A stretch of DNA of 13,817 nucleotides from JAYSFC01 sp041913505. GTDB lineage: Bacteria; Pseudomonadota; Gammaproteobacteria; Burkholderiales; Burkholderiaceae_C. The number at the start of each line of letters is the position of its first letter. Position 1 is the stretch's first letter. The translations under genes and the position numbers were made by a program. The DNA lies in assembly GCA_041913505.1 (NCBI GenBank), contig JAYSFC010000104.1:1-13817 (forward strand). Reading direction: 5' to 3'. This document shows positions 1-7,909 of this stretch, piece by piece. The notes beneath the pieces are model-generated. The model saw nothing but the letters and a program-made list of their open reading frames with translations, made no database searches and was not told the origin of the DNA.

Positions 1-475
1 CCAGCCCCTGGCCTACAACAAGGACAACCAGGAAGACAAGGAACCCCTGTTCGACACCGTGGACACCTTGAAGGACACGCTGCGCATCTTCGCCGAGATG
101 GTGGGAGGCCAGACCAACCCCGCCACCGGTGCGAAGGAGGGCGGCATCACCGTCAACGCCCAGGCCATGGAGCAGGCGGCGCTCAAGGGTTATGCCACCG
201 CCACCGACCTGGCCGACTACCTCGTCAAGAAAGGCCTGCCTTTCCGCGACGCGCACGAGACCGTGGCCCATGCCGTGAAGGCGGCCACCGCGCACAACTG
301 TGATCTCTCCGAGCTGCCGCTCACCGTGCTGCAGGGCTTCCACGCCAGCATCGAGAAGGACGTGTACGAGGCCCTGAGCCTGCGCGGCTCGCTGGGCGCG
401 CGCAACACGCTCGGCGGCACGGCGCCCGCCCAGGTGCGCATGCAACTCGCGCGCCACCGCGCACGCCTGGCCTGA
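1..475 (+). CDS. argH: Argininosuccinate lyase, C-terminal part (5' end outside window)
   Basis: Argininosuccinate lyase splits argininosuccinate into arginine and fumarate, the last step of arginine synthesis, in the cytoplasm. The reading frame is open from base 2 and ends with TGA at 473-475, giving 157 visible residues of a protein that is usually about 460 long. The first visible residues, QPLAYNKDNQEDKEPLFDTV, match the conserved stretch that follows the signature loop of the fumarase/aspartase superfamily in ArgH. The remaining residues fit the helical C-terminal domain, with the typical pattern of Ala-Thr-Asp-Leu-Ala-Asp-Tyr-Leu followed by Gly-Leu-Pro-Phe-Arg-Asp-Ala-His. The catalytic serine loop lies upstream of the window. 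The gene ends normally, 31 bases before the next gene. Identification is from recognised family motifs; nothing looks odd. Confidence 0.97.
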   Translation, partial: QPLAYNKDNQEDKEPLFDTVDTLKDTLRIFAEMVGGQTNPATGAKEGGITVNAQAMEQAALKGYATATDLADYLVKKGLPFRDAHETVAHAVKAATAHNCDLSELPLTVLQGFHASIEKDVYEALSLRGSLGARNTLGGTAPAQVRMQLARHRARLA

Positions 476-506
476 AGCCCTCTTCAACGACCGGAGTCTT
501 CGCACC

Positions 507-1481
507 ATGACCGCCTCGCGCCGCCGCCTTCTCACTTGCGCCCTGTGCCTGGGTGCCGCCCTGGCCGCTCCGGCCTGGGCACAGCAGGCCAAGCCCATCC
601 GCATCCTCGTGGGCTTTCCGGCGGGCGGCGGCACGGACGCGATTGCGCGGCTGCTGTCCGACAAGCTCAAGGACCAGCTCGGCGCTCCCGTGGTGGTGGA
701 GAACCGCCCCGGCGCGGGCGGGCAGATCGCGGCGCAGGTGCTCAAGACCGCCGCGCCCGACGGCACCACGCTGTTCCTCACGCACGACCACACCATCTCC
801 ATCCTGCCCCTGGTGGTGAAGAACCCGGGCTATGCGCCCGACCAGGACTTCGTGCCCGTGGCGGGCATCGCGAGCTTCGTCAACGCGTTCGCGGTGTCGG
901 GCGGCACACCCGCGCAGTCGTTCACCGAGTACGTGGGCTGGCTCAAGGCCCAGAGCGGCGGCAAGGGCGCGGTGGGCATACCAGCGCCCGCGTCCACGCC
1001 CGAGTTTCTCGTCAAGCTGCTGGGCGAGCGCTACAAGGTCGACCTGGTTTCGGCTCCCTACCGGGGCGCCGCGCCCCTGCTGGCCGACATGATGGGCAAC
1101 CAGATCCCCGCGGGCGTGGGCTCGGTGCAGGACTTCATCGAGAACCACCGCGCCGGCAAGATCCGCGTGGTGGCCGTGCTGGGCGGCAAGCGCCAGGCCG
1201 CGCTGCCCGACGTGCCCACGTTCGCCGAGTTGGGCCTCAAGGGCTTCGAGGACATGCCCTTCTACGGCTTCTACGCGCCCAAGGGCACGCCGCGGAAAGC
1301 CATCGACGCCTTCTCCGCGGCCGTTGCCAAGGTGGTTGCGCAGCCCGAGGTGCGCGACCAGCTCACGGCCATGGGCCTCTCGGTGGGCTACATGACGCCG
1401 GCGCAGCTTGCCGCGCGCGAGCATGCCTACACCCAGGTCTGGAGCCGGATCATCCAGACCAGCGGTTTCCAGCCCCAGTAA
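507..1481 (+). CDS. Bug/TctC-family periplasmic substrate-binding protein
   Basis: This 324-residue protein belongs to the Bug (TctC) family of extracytoplasmic solute receptors, which bind carboxylates or related small molecules in the periplasm. The family is greatly expanded in Burkholderiales. Residues 1-26 form a signal peptide: an Arg-rich start (TASRRR), a hydrophobic core, and a likely cleavage after Ala-Trp-Ala before QQAKPIRI. The mature start has the family pattern IRILVGFPAGGGTDAIAR, then VVVENRPGAGG and APDGTTLF, which line the ligand pocket. The conserved AALPDVPTFAELG and PFYGFYAPKGTP segments follow. Length is normal for the family. The ATG at 507 is supported by GGAG at 493-496. 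No TctA/TctB membrane genes are visible, so this is one of the many orphan receptors and its ligand cannot be predicted. It may be cotranscribed with argH, 31 bases upstream. Confidence 0.93.
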   Translation: MTASRRRLLTCALCLGAALAAPAWAQQAKPIRILVGFPAGGGTDAIARLLSDKLKDQLGAPVVVENRPGAGGQIAAQVLKTAAPDGTTLFLTHDHTISILPLVVKNPGYAPDQDFVPVAGIASFVNAFAVSGGTPAQSFTEYVGWLKAQSGGKGAVGIPAPASTPEFLVKLLGERYKVDLVSAPYRGAAPLLADMMGNQIPAGVGSVQDFIENHRAGKIRVVAVLGGKRQAALPDVPTFAELGLKGFEDMPFYGFYAPKGTPRKAIDAFSAAVAKVVAQPEVRDQLTAMGLSVGYMTPAQLAAREHAYTQVWSRIIQTSGFQPQ

Positions 1482-1596
1482 ACGCACCTCCGGCGCGGGG
1501 TGTGGTTTGCGCCCCACCGAGGGCGTAAGTGCTTGCAACGGCGTGGCGCTTCGCCATGGGGATTTGTTACGCTTGCCGGTTCAACGGAGGCGAGGC
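1482..1596 (+). promoter_or_regulatory. Leader / possible promoter region of the alpha-2-macroglobulin gene
   Basis: This 115-base gap is the only obvious place for a macroglobulin promoter. The best candidate is an extended -10-like element, TGTTACGCT at 1565-1573, matching TGn followed by three of six -10 consensus positions. I see no convincing -35 box at the right distance. A small hairpin (TGGCG, loop CTT, CGCCA at 1544-1556) lies just upstream. The assignment is weak, and readthrough from the upstream gene is equally possible. Confidence 0.25.
1585..1590 (+). promoter_or_regulatory. Ribosome binding site deciding the GTG start of the macroglobulin gene
   Basis: CGGAGG lies six bases before the GTG at 1597. 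This near-consensus Shine-Dalgarno sequence selects GTG 1597 over in-frame ATGs further upstream (1408, 1423), which lie inside the previous gene. The encoded N-terminus is then a clean signal peptide. Confidence 0.85.
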
Positions 1597-4500
1597 GTGA
1601 CAACCTTCCAGCAACAACAATGGATCCTCGGCGCCGGCCTCTGGCTGGCGGCGGCGGCGGCCCAGGCACTCACCATCACCAGCTTCTCGCCGCAGGGCGA
1701 GGTGGCGCGCGTGCGCCAGGTGGTGGCCAAGTTCGACGGTGCAGCCATCAACTTCGGCGACCCCAAGGCGCCGGCCCCCTTTACCGTGAGCTGCAGCGAC
1801 GCCGAAGCCAGCCAGGGCCAGGGCCGCTGGACCAGCGAGCGCGAGTGGGTGTTCGATTTTCGCGCCGACCTGCCGCCCGGCGTGCGCTGCACGGCGCGGG
1901 CTGCTGCGGGCTTCAAATCGGCCTCGGGTGCTCAACTGTCGGGCACTCTAAGCTATCAATTCAATAGTGGCGGGCCGTTCGTGCAGAACCTTCTGCCGGG
2001 CACTTACCAGTTCATCGACGAAGAGCAGTTCTTCGTGCTGCAGCTCAATGGCCCCGCCACGACGGCCAGCGTGCTGGCCAACGTCTGGTGCGCGGCCGAG
2101 GGTGTGGGCGAGCGCGTGCCGGTGCGCCTCATCGAGGGCGCGCAGCGCACCGAGCTGCTCAAGGCCCAGGGCCTCGACAAGCGCGCGGCATCGGCACCGC
2201 TGCAGTTCGCCACGCTCGCATGCAACCGGCGGCTGACCTCGGGGTCGCGCGTGCAGCTCGTCTATGGCAAGGGCGTGGCCACGCCCAGCGGCGTGCCCAA
2301 CACCGTGGAGCGACGCTACGACTACAAGGTGCGCGAGCCGTTCTCGGCCGAATTCTCGTGCGAGCGCGAGAACGCGCAGGCCGCCTGCCTGCCGATCCGC
2401 CCGCTGCGCCTGTCGTTCAACGCGCCGGTGCCACGCAAGCTGGCCGAGGGCATCCGCCTGCAGTCGGACAAGGAGACCCTGCGGCCGCAGATCGAGGGCG
2501 AGGCCGGTGGCGACAGTGTGGTCACGGGCCTGCAGTTTGCCGCGCCGCTCACGGCGCGGACGCGTTTCAAGCTCACGCTGCCCAAGGATTTCAAGGACGC
2601 CTCGGGCCGCACGCTGCGCAATGCCGACAGCTTCCCGCTGTCCGTCGCCACGGGCGACATGCCGCCGCTGGCCAAGTTCGCGGCCGCGCCGTTCGGCATC
2701 GTCGAACGCTTCGCCGAGGGGCCGCCGTCCGACCATCCGCCCGCGTTGCTGCCAGTGACGCTGCGCAACGTCGAGGCCGCGCTGCGTGTCCAGGGCCTGC
2801 AGCCCGGGCAGGAGGCGAAGGCGCTGCCCCAAGGCGAGGTGCATGGCCAGGTCAGCACGCTGCAGCCGCGCACCGATGCCGAGATCATCGCGTGGTTCCG
2901 CAAGGTGCAGCGCTACGACAACTACGCCATCGACCGCGCGCAGGCCAAGCGCGACGTGAAGGGGCCCTTGCCCGGCGTGCTCGACAAAGACCAAGATTAC
3001 GTGCAGACGCGCATGGTGTCGCTGCTTGCCGGCCAGGGCGGCGTGAAGACCCTGGAACTGCCCAAGCCCGCTGCAGCGGACAAGGGCGGCGACCCGCGCC
3101 CGTTCGAGGTCGTGGGCATTCCGCTGCCTGTGGGCTTCCATGTGGTGGAGATCGCCTCGCAGCGCCTGGGCGCCTCGCTGCTCGACGAGCGCCATGGCGC
3201 GGGCCGCACGATGTACGTGCGCACCTCCGCCCTGGTCACCAACCTGGGCGTGCACTTCAAGCTCGGCCGCGAAAATGCGGCGGCCTGGGTGACATCGCTC
3301 GACAAGGGCAAGCCCGTGGAGGGCGCAGTCGTGCGCGTGTCCGATTGCAGTGGCAAGGAGCTTGCGCAGGCCAAGACCGACGCGCAAGGCGTTGCCCGCT
3401 TCGAGGGCCTCTCGCCCGAGCCGCCGGGCTGCGGTGGCGACGAGGGCGGCCAGGCCTATTTCGTGAGCGCGCGCGCCACCTCCGAAGGGGCGCAGGACAT
3501 GGCCTTCACCTGGAGCGACTGGCAGCGCGGCATTGAGCCCTGGCGCTTCAACGTGCCCACGAGCAGCGAGCCGCGCCCCGACGAAATCGCCCACACCATC
3601 TTCGACCGCACGCTGCTGCGGGCGGGCGAGACGGTGTCGATGAAGCACGTGCTGCGCAGCCAGAACCGCAAGGGCTTCGCGCTGCCCGGGAGCAGCCCGG
3701 AACAGCTCGTCATCACCCACCTGGGCAGCGGCCAGCAGTACACGCAGCCGCTGGCCTGGCGCACTACCGCCACGGGCGGGCGCAGCGCCGAGAGTCAGTT
3801 CCAGATTCCGCCCGCGGCCAAGCTCGGCGTGTACCAGGTGGAACTGCGCTCGGCCCGCGGCGAAAGTTTTGGCTCGGGCATGTTCCGCGTTGAGGAATTC
3901 CGCCTGCCCGTGCTCGAAGGCCGCGTGGCGCCCACCGATAAGAAGCCGCTGGTGCACGTGCGCACCGTGCCCACCGACGTGCAAATCAACTACGTTTCGG
4001 GCGGCGGTGCGGCCAACCTGCCGGTGCGCGTATCGGCGCTGGTGCGGGGCAAGTACCTGCAGTACCCCGACTACGATGCGTTCAGCTTCAACCCACCGCG
4101 TAAGCGTGACGCATCTTCCAACGCGAACAGTGACGACGAGGAGGCCACGGGCAGCCAGGACAGCCGCGTGATCGCCGACAAGCTGCCCGTCACGCTCGAC
4201 CGCAACGGCGCGGGCAAGGTCACGGTGGAGAACGTGCCTGCCGCGCGTGCGCCGCAGGAGCTGCTGCTCGAAGCCACCTACGCCGACCCCAATGGCGAGG
4301 TGCAGACGCTGCGCAGCACGCAGACGCTGTGGCCGGCCGCCGTGGTTGCGGGCATCAAGACCGAGGGCTGGGTCTCCGCCGCGCAGAAGGTGCGCTTCCA
4401 GGCCTTGGCCCTGGGGCTGGACGGCAAGGCGCTGGCCGATGTGCCCGTGGCCGTGCAGGCCGTGGCGCGCATCACCACCACCACGCGCAAGCGCATGGTG

Positions 4501-7500
4501 GGCGGCTTCTACAGCTACGACAACAAGACCGAGACCAAGGACCTGGGCACGGTGTGCACCGGCAAGAGCGATGGCCGGGGCTTGGTGCTGTGTGAAACCC
4601 AGCTCAAGGAGGCGGGCGAGGTGGAGCTTGTCGCCACCGCGCGCGACAAGGACGGCAACGAATCGCAGGCGGCCGCGTCTGTGTGGGTCACGCGCCAGGG
4701 CGAGCTGTGGTTCGGCGGCGAAGACCACGACCGCATCGATCTGCTGCCCGAGAAGAAGAGCTACCAGCCGGGCGAGACCGCCAAGTTCCAGGTGCGCATG
4801 CCGTTCCGCTTCGCTACCGCCCTGGTGGCCGTGGAGCGCGAGGGCATCATCGACACGCGCGTGGTGCAGCTCAACGGGCAGGACCCGACGGTGGAGCTCA
4901 AGATCGAGGAGGGCTGGGGGCCCAACGTCTACGTGAGCGTGCTCGCGCTGCGTGGCCGCTTGCGCGAAGTGCCGTGGTACAGCTTCTTCACCTGGGGCTA
5001 CAAGGCCCCGCGCGAGTGGTGGACGGCCTTCTGGTACGAAGGCAAGGAATACGTGGCGCCCACGGCGCTGGTGGACCTGTCCAAGCCCGCCTACCGCCTG
5101 GGCCTGGCCGAGGTTCGCGTGGGCACCAAGGCGCACCAGATCGACGTGCAGGTGACCGCCGACAAGGAGGCTTATCCCGTGCGCGGCAAGGCGCAGGTGA
5201 CCATCACCGCCAGGCTGCCCGGCGGCAAGCCCGCCGCAGGAGCCGAGGTGGCGCTGGCCGCCGTGGACCAGGCGCTGCTGGAATTGATGCCCAACCAGAG
5301 CTGGGACCTGCTGGGCGCCATGTTGCAGCGCCGTGCCTGGGGCGTGCAGACTTCCACCGCGCAAATGGAAATCATCGGCCGGCGCCACTACGGCAAGAAG
5401 GCCGTACCCGCGGGCGGCGGCGGCGGCCGTGCGCAGACGCGCGAGCTGCTCGATACGCTGCTGCTCTGGCAACCCGCGATCAAGCTCGATGCGAACGGCC
5501 AAGCCAAAGTCACCGTACCGCTGAACGACGCTTTGACCACCTTCAAGATCGTGGCCGTGGCCGATGCGTCCACGGGCCTGTTCGGCACCGGCAGCACCAG
5601 TATCCGCGCCACGCAGGACCTGCAGATCATCAGCGGCCTGCCGCCGCTGGTGCGCGAGGACGACCAGTTCCGCGCCCAGCTCACGCTGCGCAACACCACC
5701 AAGGCGGCGATGAAGGTGGAAGTGGCGCCGCGTGCCACGCTGCTCACGCTGGGCAAGCAGACCGTGGACATTCCCGCGGGCGAATCGCGCGAGGTGGCCT
5801 GGACGGTGACGGCCCCTGCGCAGCTCGCGCAGACCCGTGCCGAGGCCATCCTGTGGGAGATCGAGGCGCGCGACACCGTGGGGGGCGCCAAGGACGCGCT
5901 CAAGGCCACCCAGCGCATCATCCCCGCCGTACCACTCACGGTGCAGCAGGCCACGCTGGTGCAGGTCGATGGCAGCTTCAACCTCGACGTGAACCCGCCG
6001 GCCGATGCCTTGCCGGGCCGAGGCGGCCTCAAGCTGGCACTGACCCCGAAGCTGGCCGAGGGCTTGCCGGGCGTGCGCGACTGGTTCGTCAACTACCCCT
6101 TCATCTGCCTGGAGCAGAAGACCAGCAAGGCCGTGGGCCTGCGCGACGGCAAGCTCTGGCAGACCGTGGTGGCGCAGTTGCCGACCTACCTCGACAGCGA
6201 TGGCCTGGCCAGCTACTTCCCGCCGCGCGATGGCAGTGCGAGCCGGGGCAGCGACACGCTCACGGCCTATCTGCTGGCCGCGACGCACGAGGCCGCGAGC
6301 GTGAACCCCGCCTTCGCGTTGCCCGACGAGGTGCGCGCGCCCATGGAGCGCGGCCTGATCGCGTTCGTGGAAGGCCGCATCCAGCGCGACTTCTGGAGCC
6401 CGCGCAAGGACCTCGACATGCGCAAGCTCGCCGCCATCGAGGCGTTGTCGCGCTATGGCAAGGCCACGGGGCGCATGGTGTCGAGCATCACCATCGCGCC
6501 CAACCAGTGGCCCACGCACAGCGTGATCGACTGGCTCAATGTCCTGCGGCGCGTTCCCGACGTGCCCGAGCGCGACAAGCGCCTGGCCGAGGCCACGCAG
6601 ATCCTCAAGGCCCGTCTGTCCTATCAGGGCACCAAGCTGATTTTCAGTACCGAGCAGGACGATTACTGGTGGTGGCTCATGCAGAACGGCGACGTGAACA
6701 CCGCGCGCCTCATGCTCGCCGTGATGGACGACCCCGCCTGGAAGGACGACATGGGGCGCCTGGCCAACGGCTTCATCAGCCGCCAGCAGGGCGGGGCCTG
6801 GCACACCACCACGGCCAACCTCTGGGGCGGGCTGGCGCTGGAGAAGTTCAGCGCCAAGTTCGAGGCCGTGCCTGTCGCGGGCACCACCCGCGCCAGCATG
6901 GGCGGCAACACAGCCGGCGTGGACTGGGCCAAGGTGGAGCGCGTGAAGGCCAGCGACGCCACGGGGGCCCTGCACCAGACGACCTGGTTCGGAGCACCCG
7001 CCGCACCGGGCAACCTGAAGAACAACACCATGTTCCTTCCCTGGGGCAAGGCCGGTGGCAAGGAGAGCCTGGCTGTCGCGCACCAGGGCACCGGCAAGCC
7101 TTGGCTTACGCTGCAGTCGGTGGCCGCCATCCAACTCAAGGCGCCGTTCAGTGCGGGCTACACGATCAAAAAGACCGTCACGCCCGTGGAACAGGCCAAC
7201 AAGGGCCTGCCCGCCGGCCAGTACACGCGCGGCGACGTGCTGCGCGTGACGCTGGAGGTGACCAGCACGGCCGACATGACCTGGGTGGCCATCACTGACC
7301 CGGTGCCTGGCGGCGCCACCATCCTCGGCAGCGGCCTGGGGCGCGACTCCGAGATCGCCACCCAGGGCGAGAAGCGCGAGGGCTGGGGCTGGCCGGCGTT
7401 CGAGGAGCGCAGCTTCGAGTCCTTCCGCAGCTACTACGAGTACCTGCCCAAGGGCACGGTGAAGATGGAGTACACGGTACGCCTGAACAACGTGGGCGAC

Positions 7501-7596
7501 TTCGCGCTGCCGCCAAGCCGCGTGGAGGCGCTTTACGCGCCCGAGATGTTCGGCGAGATGCCGAACGCGCGGGTCCGGGTGCAGGCCGCGCGCTAA
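1597..7596 (+). CDS. Alpha-2-macroglobulin family protein with thioester motif (protease-trap type)
   Basis: Bacterial alpha-2-macroglobulins are large periplasmic proteins thought to trap invading proteases: cleavage of a bait region exposes a thioester that attaches covalently to the attacker. Starting at GTG 1597 the protein has 1999 residues, longer than E. coli YfhM (about 1650). Residues 1-22 form a signal peptide ending Ala-Gln-Ala. There is no lipobox cysteine, unlike YfhM, so a soluble periplasmic protein is expected. Repeated macroglobulin beta domains fill the first two thirds; a charged, disordered linker rich in Asp, Glu, Ser and Asn sits near residues 836-855. The probable bait region around residues 1262-1285 includes a five-glycine run (1273-1277) just before DTLLLWQPAIKLD, the start of the A2M core domain. 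The thioester motif is YPFICLEQ, with Cys1504 and Gln1507. A C-terminal MG10-like domain (about 1855-1999) closes the protein. Paired cysteines in the N-terminal half fit disulphides. Confidence 0.95.
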   Translation: MTTFQQQQWILGAGLWLAAAAAQALTITSFSPQGEVARVRQVVAKFDGAAINFGDPKAPAPFTVSCSDAEASQGQGRWTSEREWVFDFRADLPPGVRCTARAAAGFKSASGAQLSGTLSYQFNSGGPFVQNLLPGTYQFIDEEQFFVLQLNGPATTASVLANVWCAAEGVGERVPVRLIEGAQRTELLKAQGLDKRAASAPLQFATLACNRRLTSGSRVQLVYGKGVATPSGVPNTVERRYDYKVREPFSAEFSCERENAQAACLPIRPLRLSFNAPVPRKLAEGIRLQSDKETLRPQIEGEAGGDSVVTGLQFAAPLTARTRFKLTLPKDFKDASGRTLRNADSFPLSVATGDMPPLAKFAAAPFGIVERFAEGPPSDHPPALLPVTLRNVEAALRVQGLQPGQEAKALPQGEVHGQVSTLQPRTDAEIIAWFRKVQRYDNYAIDRAQAKRDVKGPLPGVLDKDQDYVQTRMVSLLAGQGGVKTLELPKPAAADKGGDPRPFEVVGIPLPVGFHVVEIASQRLGASLLDERHGAGRTMYVRTSALVTNLGVHFKLGRENAAAWVTSLDKGKPVEGAVVRVSDCSGKELAQAKTDAQGVARFEGLSPEPPGCGGDEGGQAYFVSARATSEGAQDMAFTWSDWQRGIEPWRFNVPTSSEPRPDEIAHTIFDRTLLRAGETVSMKHVLRSQNRKGFALPGSSPEQLVITHLGSGQQYTQPLAWRTTATGGRSAESQFQIPPAAKLGVYQVELRSARGESFGSGMFRVEEFRLPVLEGRVAPTDKKPLVHVRTVPTDVQINYVSGGGAANLPVRVSALVRGKYLQYPDYDAFSFNPPRKRDASSNANSDDEEATGSQDSRVIADKLPVTLDRNGAGKVTVENVPAARAPQELLLEATYADPNGEVQTLRSTQTLWPAAVVAGIKTEGWVSAAQKVRFQALALGLDGKALADVPVAVQAVARITTTTRKRMVGGFYSYDNKTETKDLGTVCTGKSDGRGLVLCETQLKEAGEVELVATARDKDGNESQAAASVWVTRQGELWFGGEDHDRIDLLPEKKSYQPGETAKFQVRMPFRFATALVAVEREGIIDTRVVQLNGQDPTVELKIEEGWGPNVYVSVLALRGRLREVPWYSFFTWGYKAPREWWTAFWYEGKEYVAPTALVDLSKPAYRLGLAEVRVGTKAHQIDVQVTADKEAYPVRGKAQVTITARLPGGKPAAGAEVALAAVDQALLELMPNQSWDLLGAMLQRRAWGVQTSTAQMEIIGRRHYGKKAVPAGGGGGRAQTRELLDTLLLWQPAIKLDANGQAKVTVPLNDALTTFKIVAVADASTGLFGTGSTSIRATQDLQIISGLPPLVREDDQFRAQLTLRNTTKAAMKVEVAPRATLLTLGKQTVDIPAGESREVAWTVTAPAQLAQTRAEAILWEIEARDTVGGAKDALKATQRIIPAVPLTVQQATLVQVDGSFNLDVNPPADALPGRGGLKLALTPKLAEGLPGVRDWFVNYPFICLEQKTSKAVGLRDGKLWQTVVAQLPTYLDSDGLASYFPPRDGSASRGSDTLTAYLLAATHEAASVNPAFALPDEVRAPMERGLIAFVEGRIQRDFWSPRKDLDMRKLAAIEALSRYGKATGRMVSSITIAPNQWPTHSVIDWLNVLRRVPDVPERDKRLAEATQILKARLSYQGTKLIFSTEQDDYWWWLMQNGDVNTARLMLAVMDDPAWKDDMGRLANGFISRQQGGAWHTTTANLWGGLALEKFSAKFEAVPVAGTTRASMGGNTAGVDWAKVERVKASDATGALHQTTWFGAPAAPGNLKNNTMFLPWGKAGGKESLAVAHQGTGKPWLTLQSVAAIQLKAPFSAGYTIKKTVTPVEQANKGLPAGQYTRGDVLRVTLEVTSTADMTWVAITDPVPGGATILGSGLGRDSEIATQGEKREGWGWPAFEERSFESFRSYYEYLPKGTVKMEYTVRLNNVGDFALPPSRVEALYAPEMFGEMPNARVRVQAAR
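1952..1968 (+). repeat. AT-rich near-palindrome inside the macroglobulin gene
   Basis: GCTATCAATTCAATAGT contains the inverted repeat CTAT/ATAG around CAATTCA and is much richer in A and T than its surroundings. It encodes Ser-Tyr-Gln-Phe-Asn-Ser, residues that suit the family at this point, so the reading frame is not disturbed. It resembles the patch in pbpC at 12654-12670. Confidence 0.3.
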
Positions 7597-7600
7597 GGAG
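7594..7600 (+). promoter_or_regulatory. Ribosome binding site overlapping the macroglobulin stop codon
   Basis: The sequence TAAGGAG contains both the TAA stop of the macroglobulin gene (7594-7596) and a Shine-Dalgarno core (AAGGAG 7595-7600), eight bases before ATG 7609. Such overlap usually means translational coupling, so the small downstream protein is probably made together with the macroglobulin. Confidence 0.8.
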
Positions 7601-7608
7601 CAAACCCC

Positions 7609-7884
7609 ATGGCCAAAGCCGCTCTCATCTCTGCCGCCATTGCCTGCGCCGTTACCGCCGCGGCCTTCGTGTCGAACCCGTCGCCGGAGCAGCACCGCCA
7701 GCGCATCCGCGAGGTGATCGCGCAGCGCAGCCCTCTGGCGGGGATGTTCGGTGTGGGCGTGATCACCGCGTTCACATCGGTTTACCACCCGCTGGGCGTC
7801 GCCTCGTACACCACGGTCAATGGCCGCACTGTTTCCATAGGGGCCTTGGGCATGGTTTTCGTGCTCGACCCTTCCGAGGACTGA
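7609..7884 (+). CDS. Small exported or membrane-anchored hypothetical protein, possibly DUF4359-like
   Basis: This 91-residue protein is not securely recognised. Its N-terminus (MAKAALISAAIACAVTAAAF) is a short basic start followed by about 17 hydrophobic residues, so it is either a signal peptide or a single membrane anchor. Next comes NPSPEQHRQRIREVIAQ, a charged helix, and then a compact Gly/Val-rich end with YTTVNGRTVSIGALGMVFVL. The order of an Asn-Pro-Ser motif after the hydrophobic segment, a helix, and a final strand pair ending in Gly-x-x-Gly-x-Val-Phe recalls the DUF4359 family; this is from memory and uncertain. It starts 12 bases after the macroglobulin stop with an overlapping ribosome binding site, so it is most likely a cotranscribed partner in the same compartment. 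No catalytic motif or cysteine pair is visible. The coding call is firm; the function is unknown. Confidence 0.72.
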   Translation: MAKAALISAAIACAVTAAAFVSNPSPEQHRQRIREVIAQRSPLAGMFGVGVITAFTSVYHPLGVASYTTVNGRTVSIGALGMVFVLDPSED

Positions 7885-7909
7885 AGACGGCCGCCCCAGC
7901 AACCTCCCG

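Noticed and set aside
321..1538. A 405-codon open frame on the - strand opposite argH and the Bug-family gene
   Set aside because: No signal peptide or family motif and a skewed composition; both + strand genes are clearly real.
1408..1596. Upstream in-frame extension of the macroglobulin to ATG 1408
   Set aside because: It would overlap the end of the previous gene and bury the signal peptide; GTG 1597 has a strong ribosome binding site six bases upstream.
4683..7298. An 871-codon open frame on the + strand inside the macroglobulin gene
   Set aside because: Arg/Gly/Ala-rich shadow frame without motifs, fully inside a well-supported gene.
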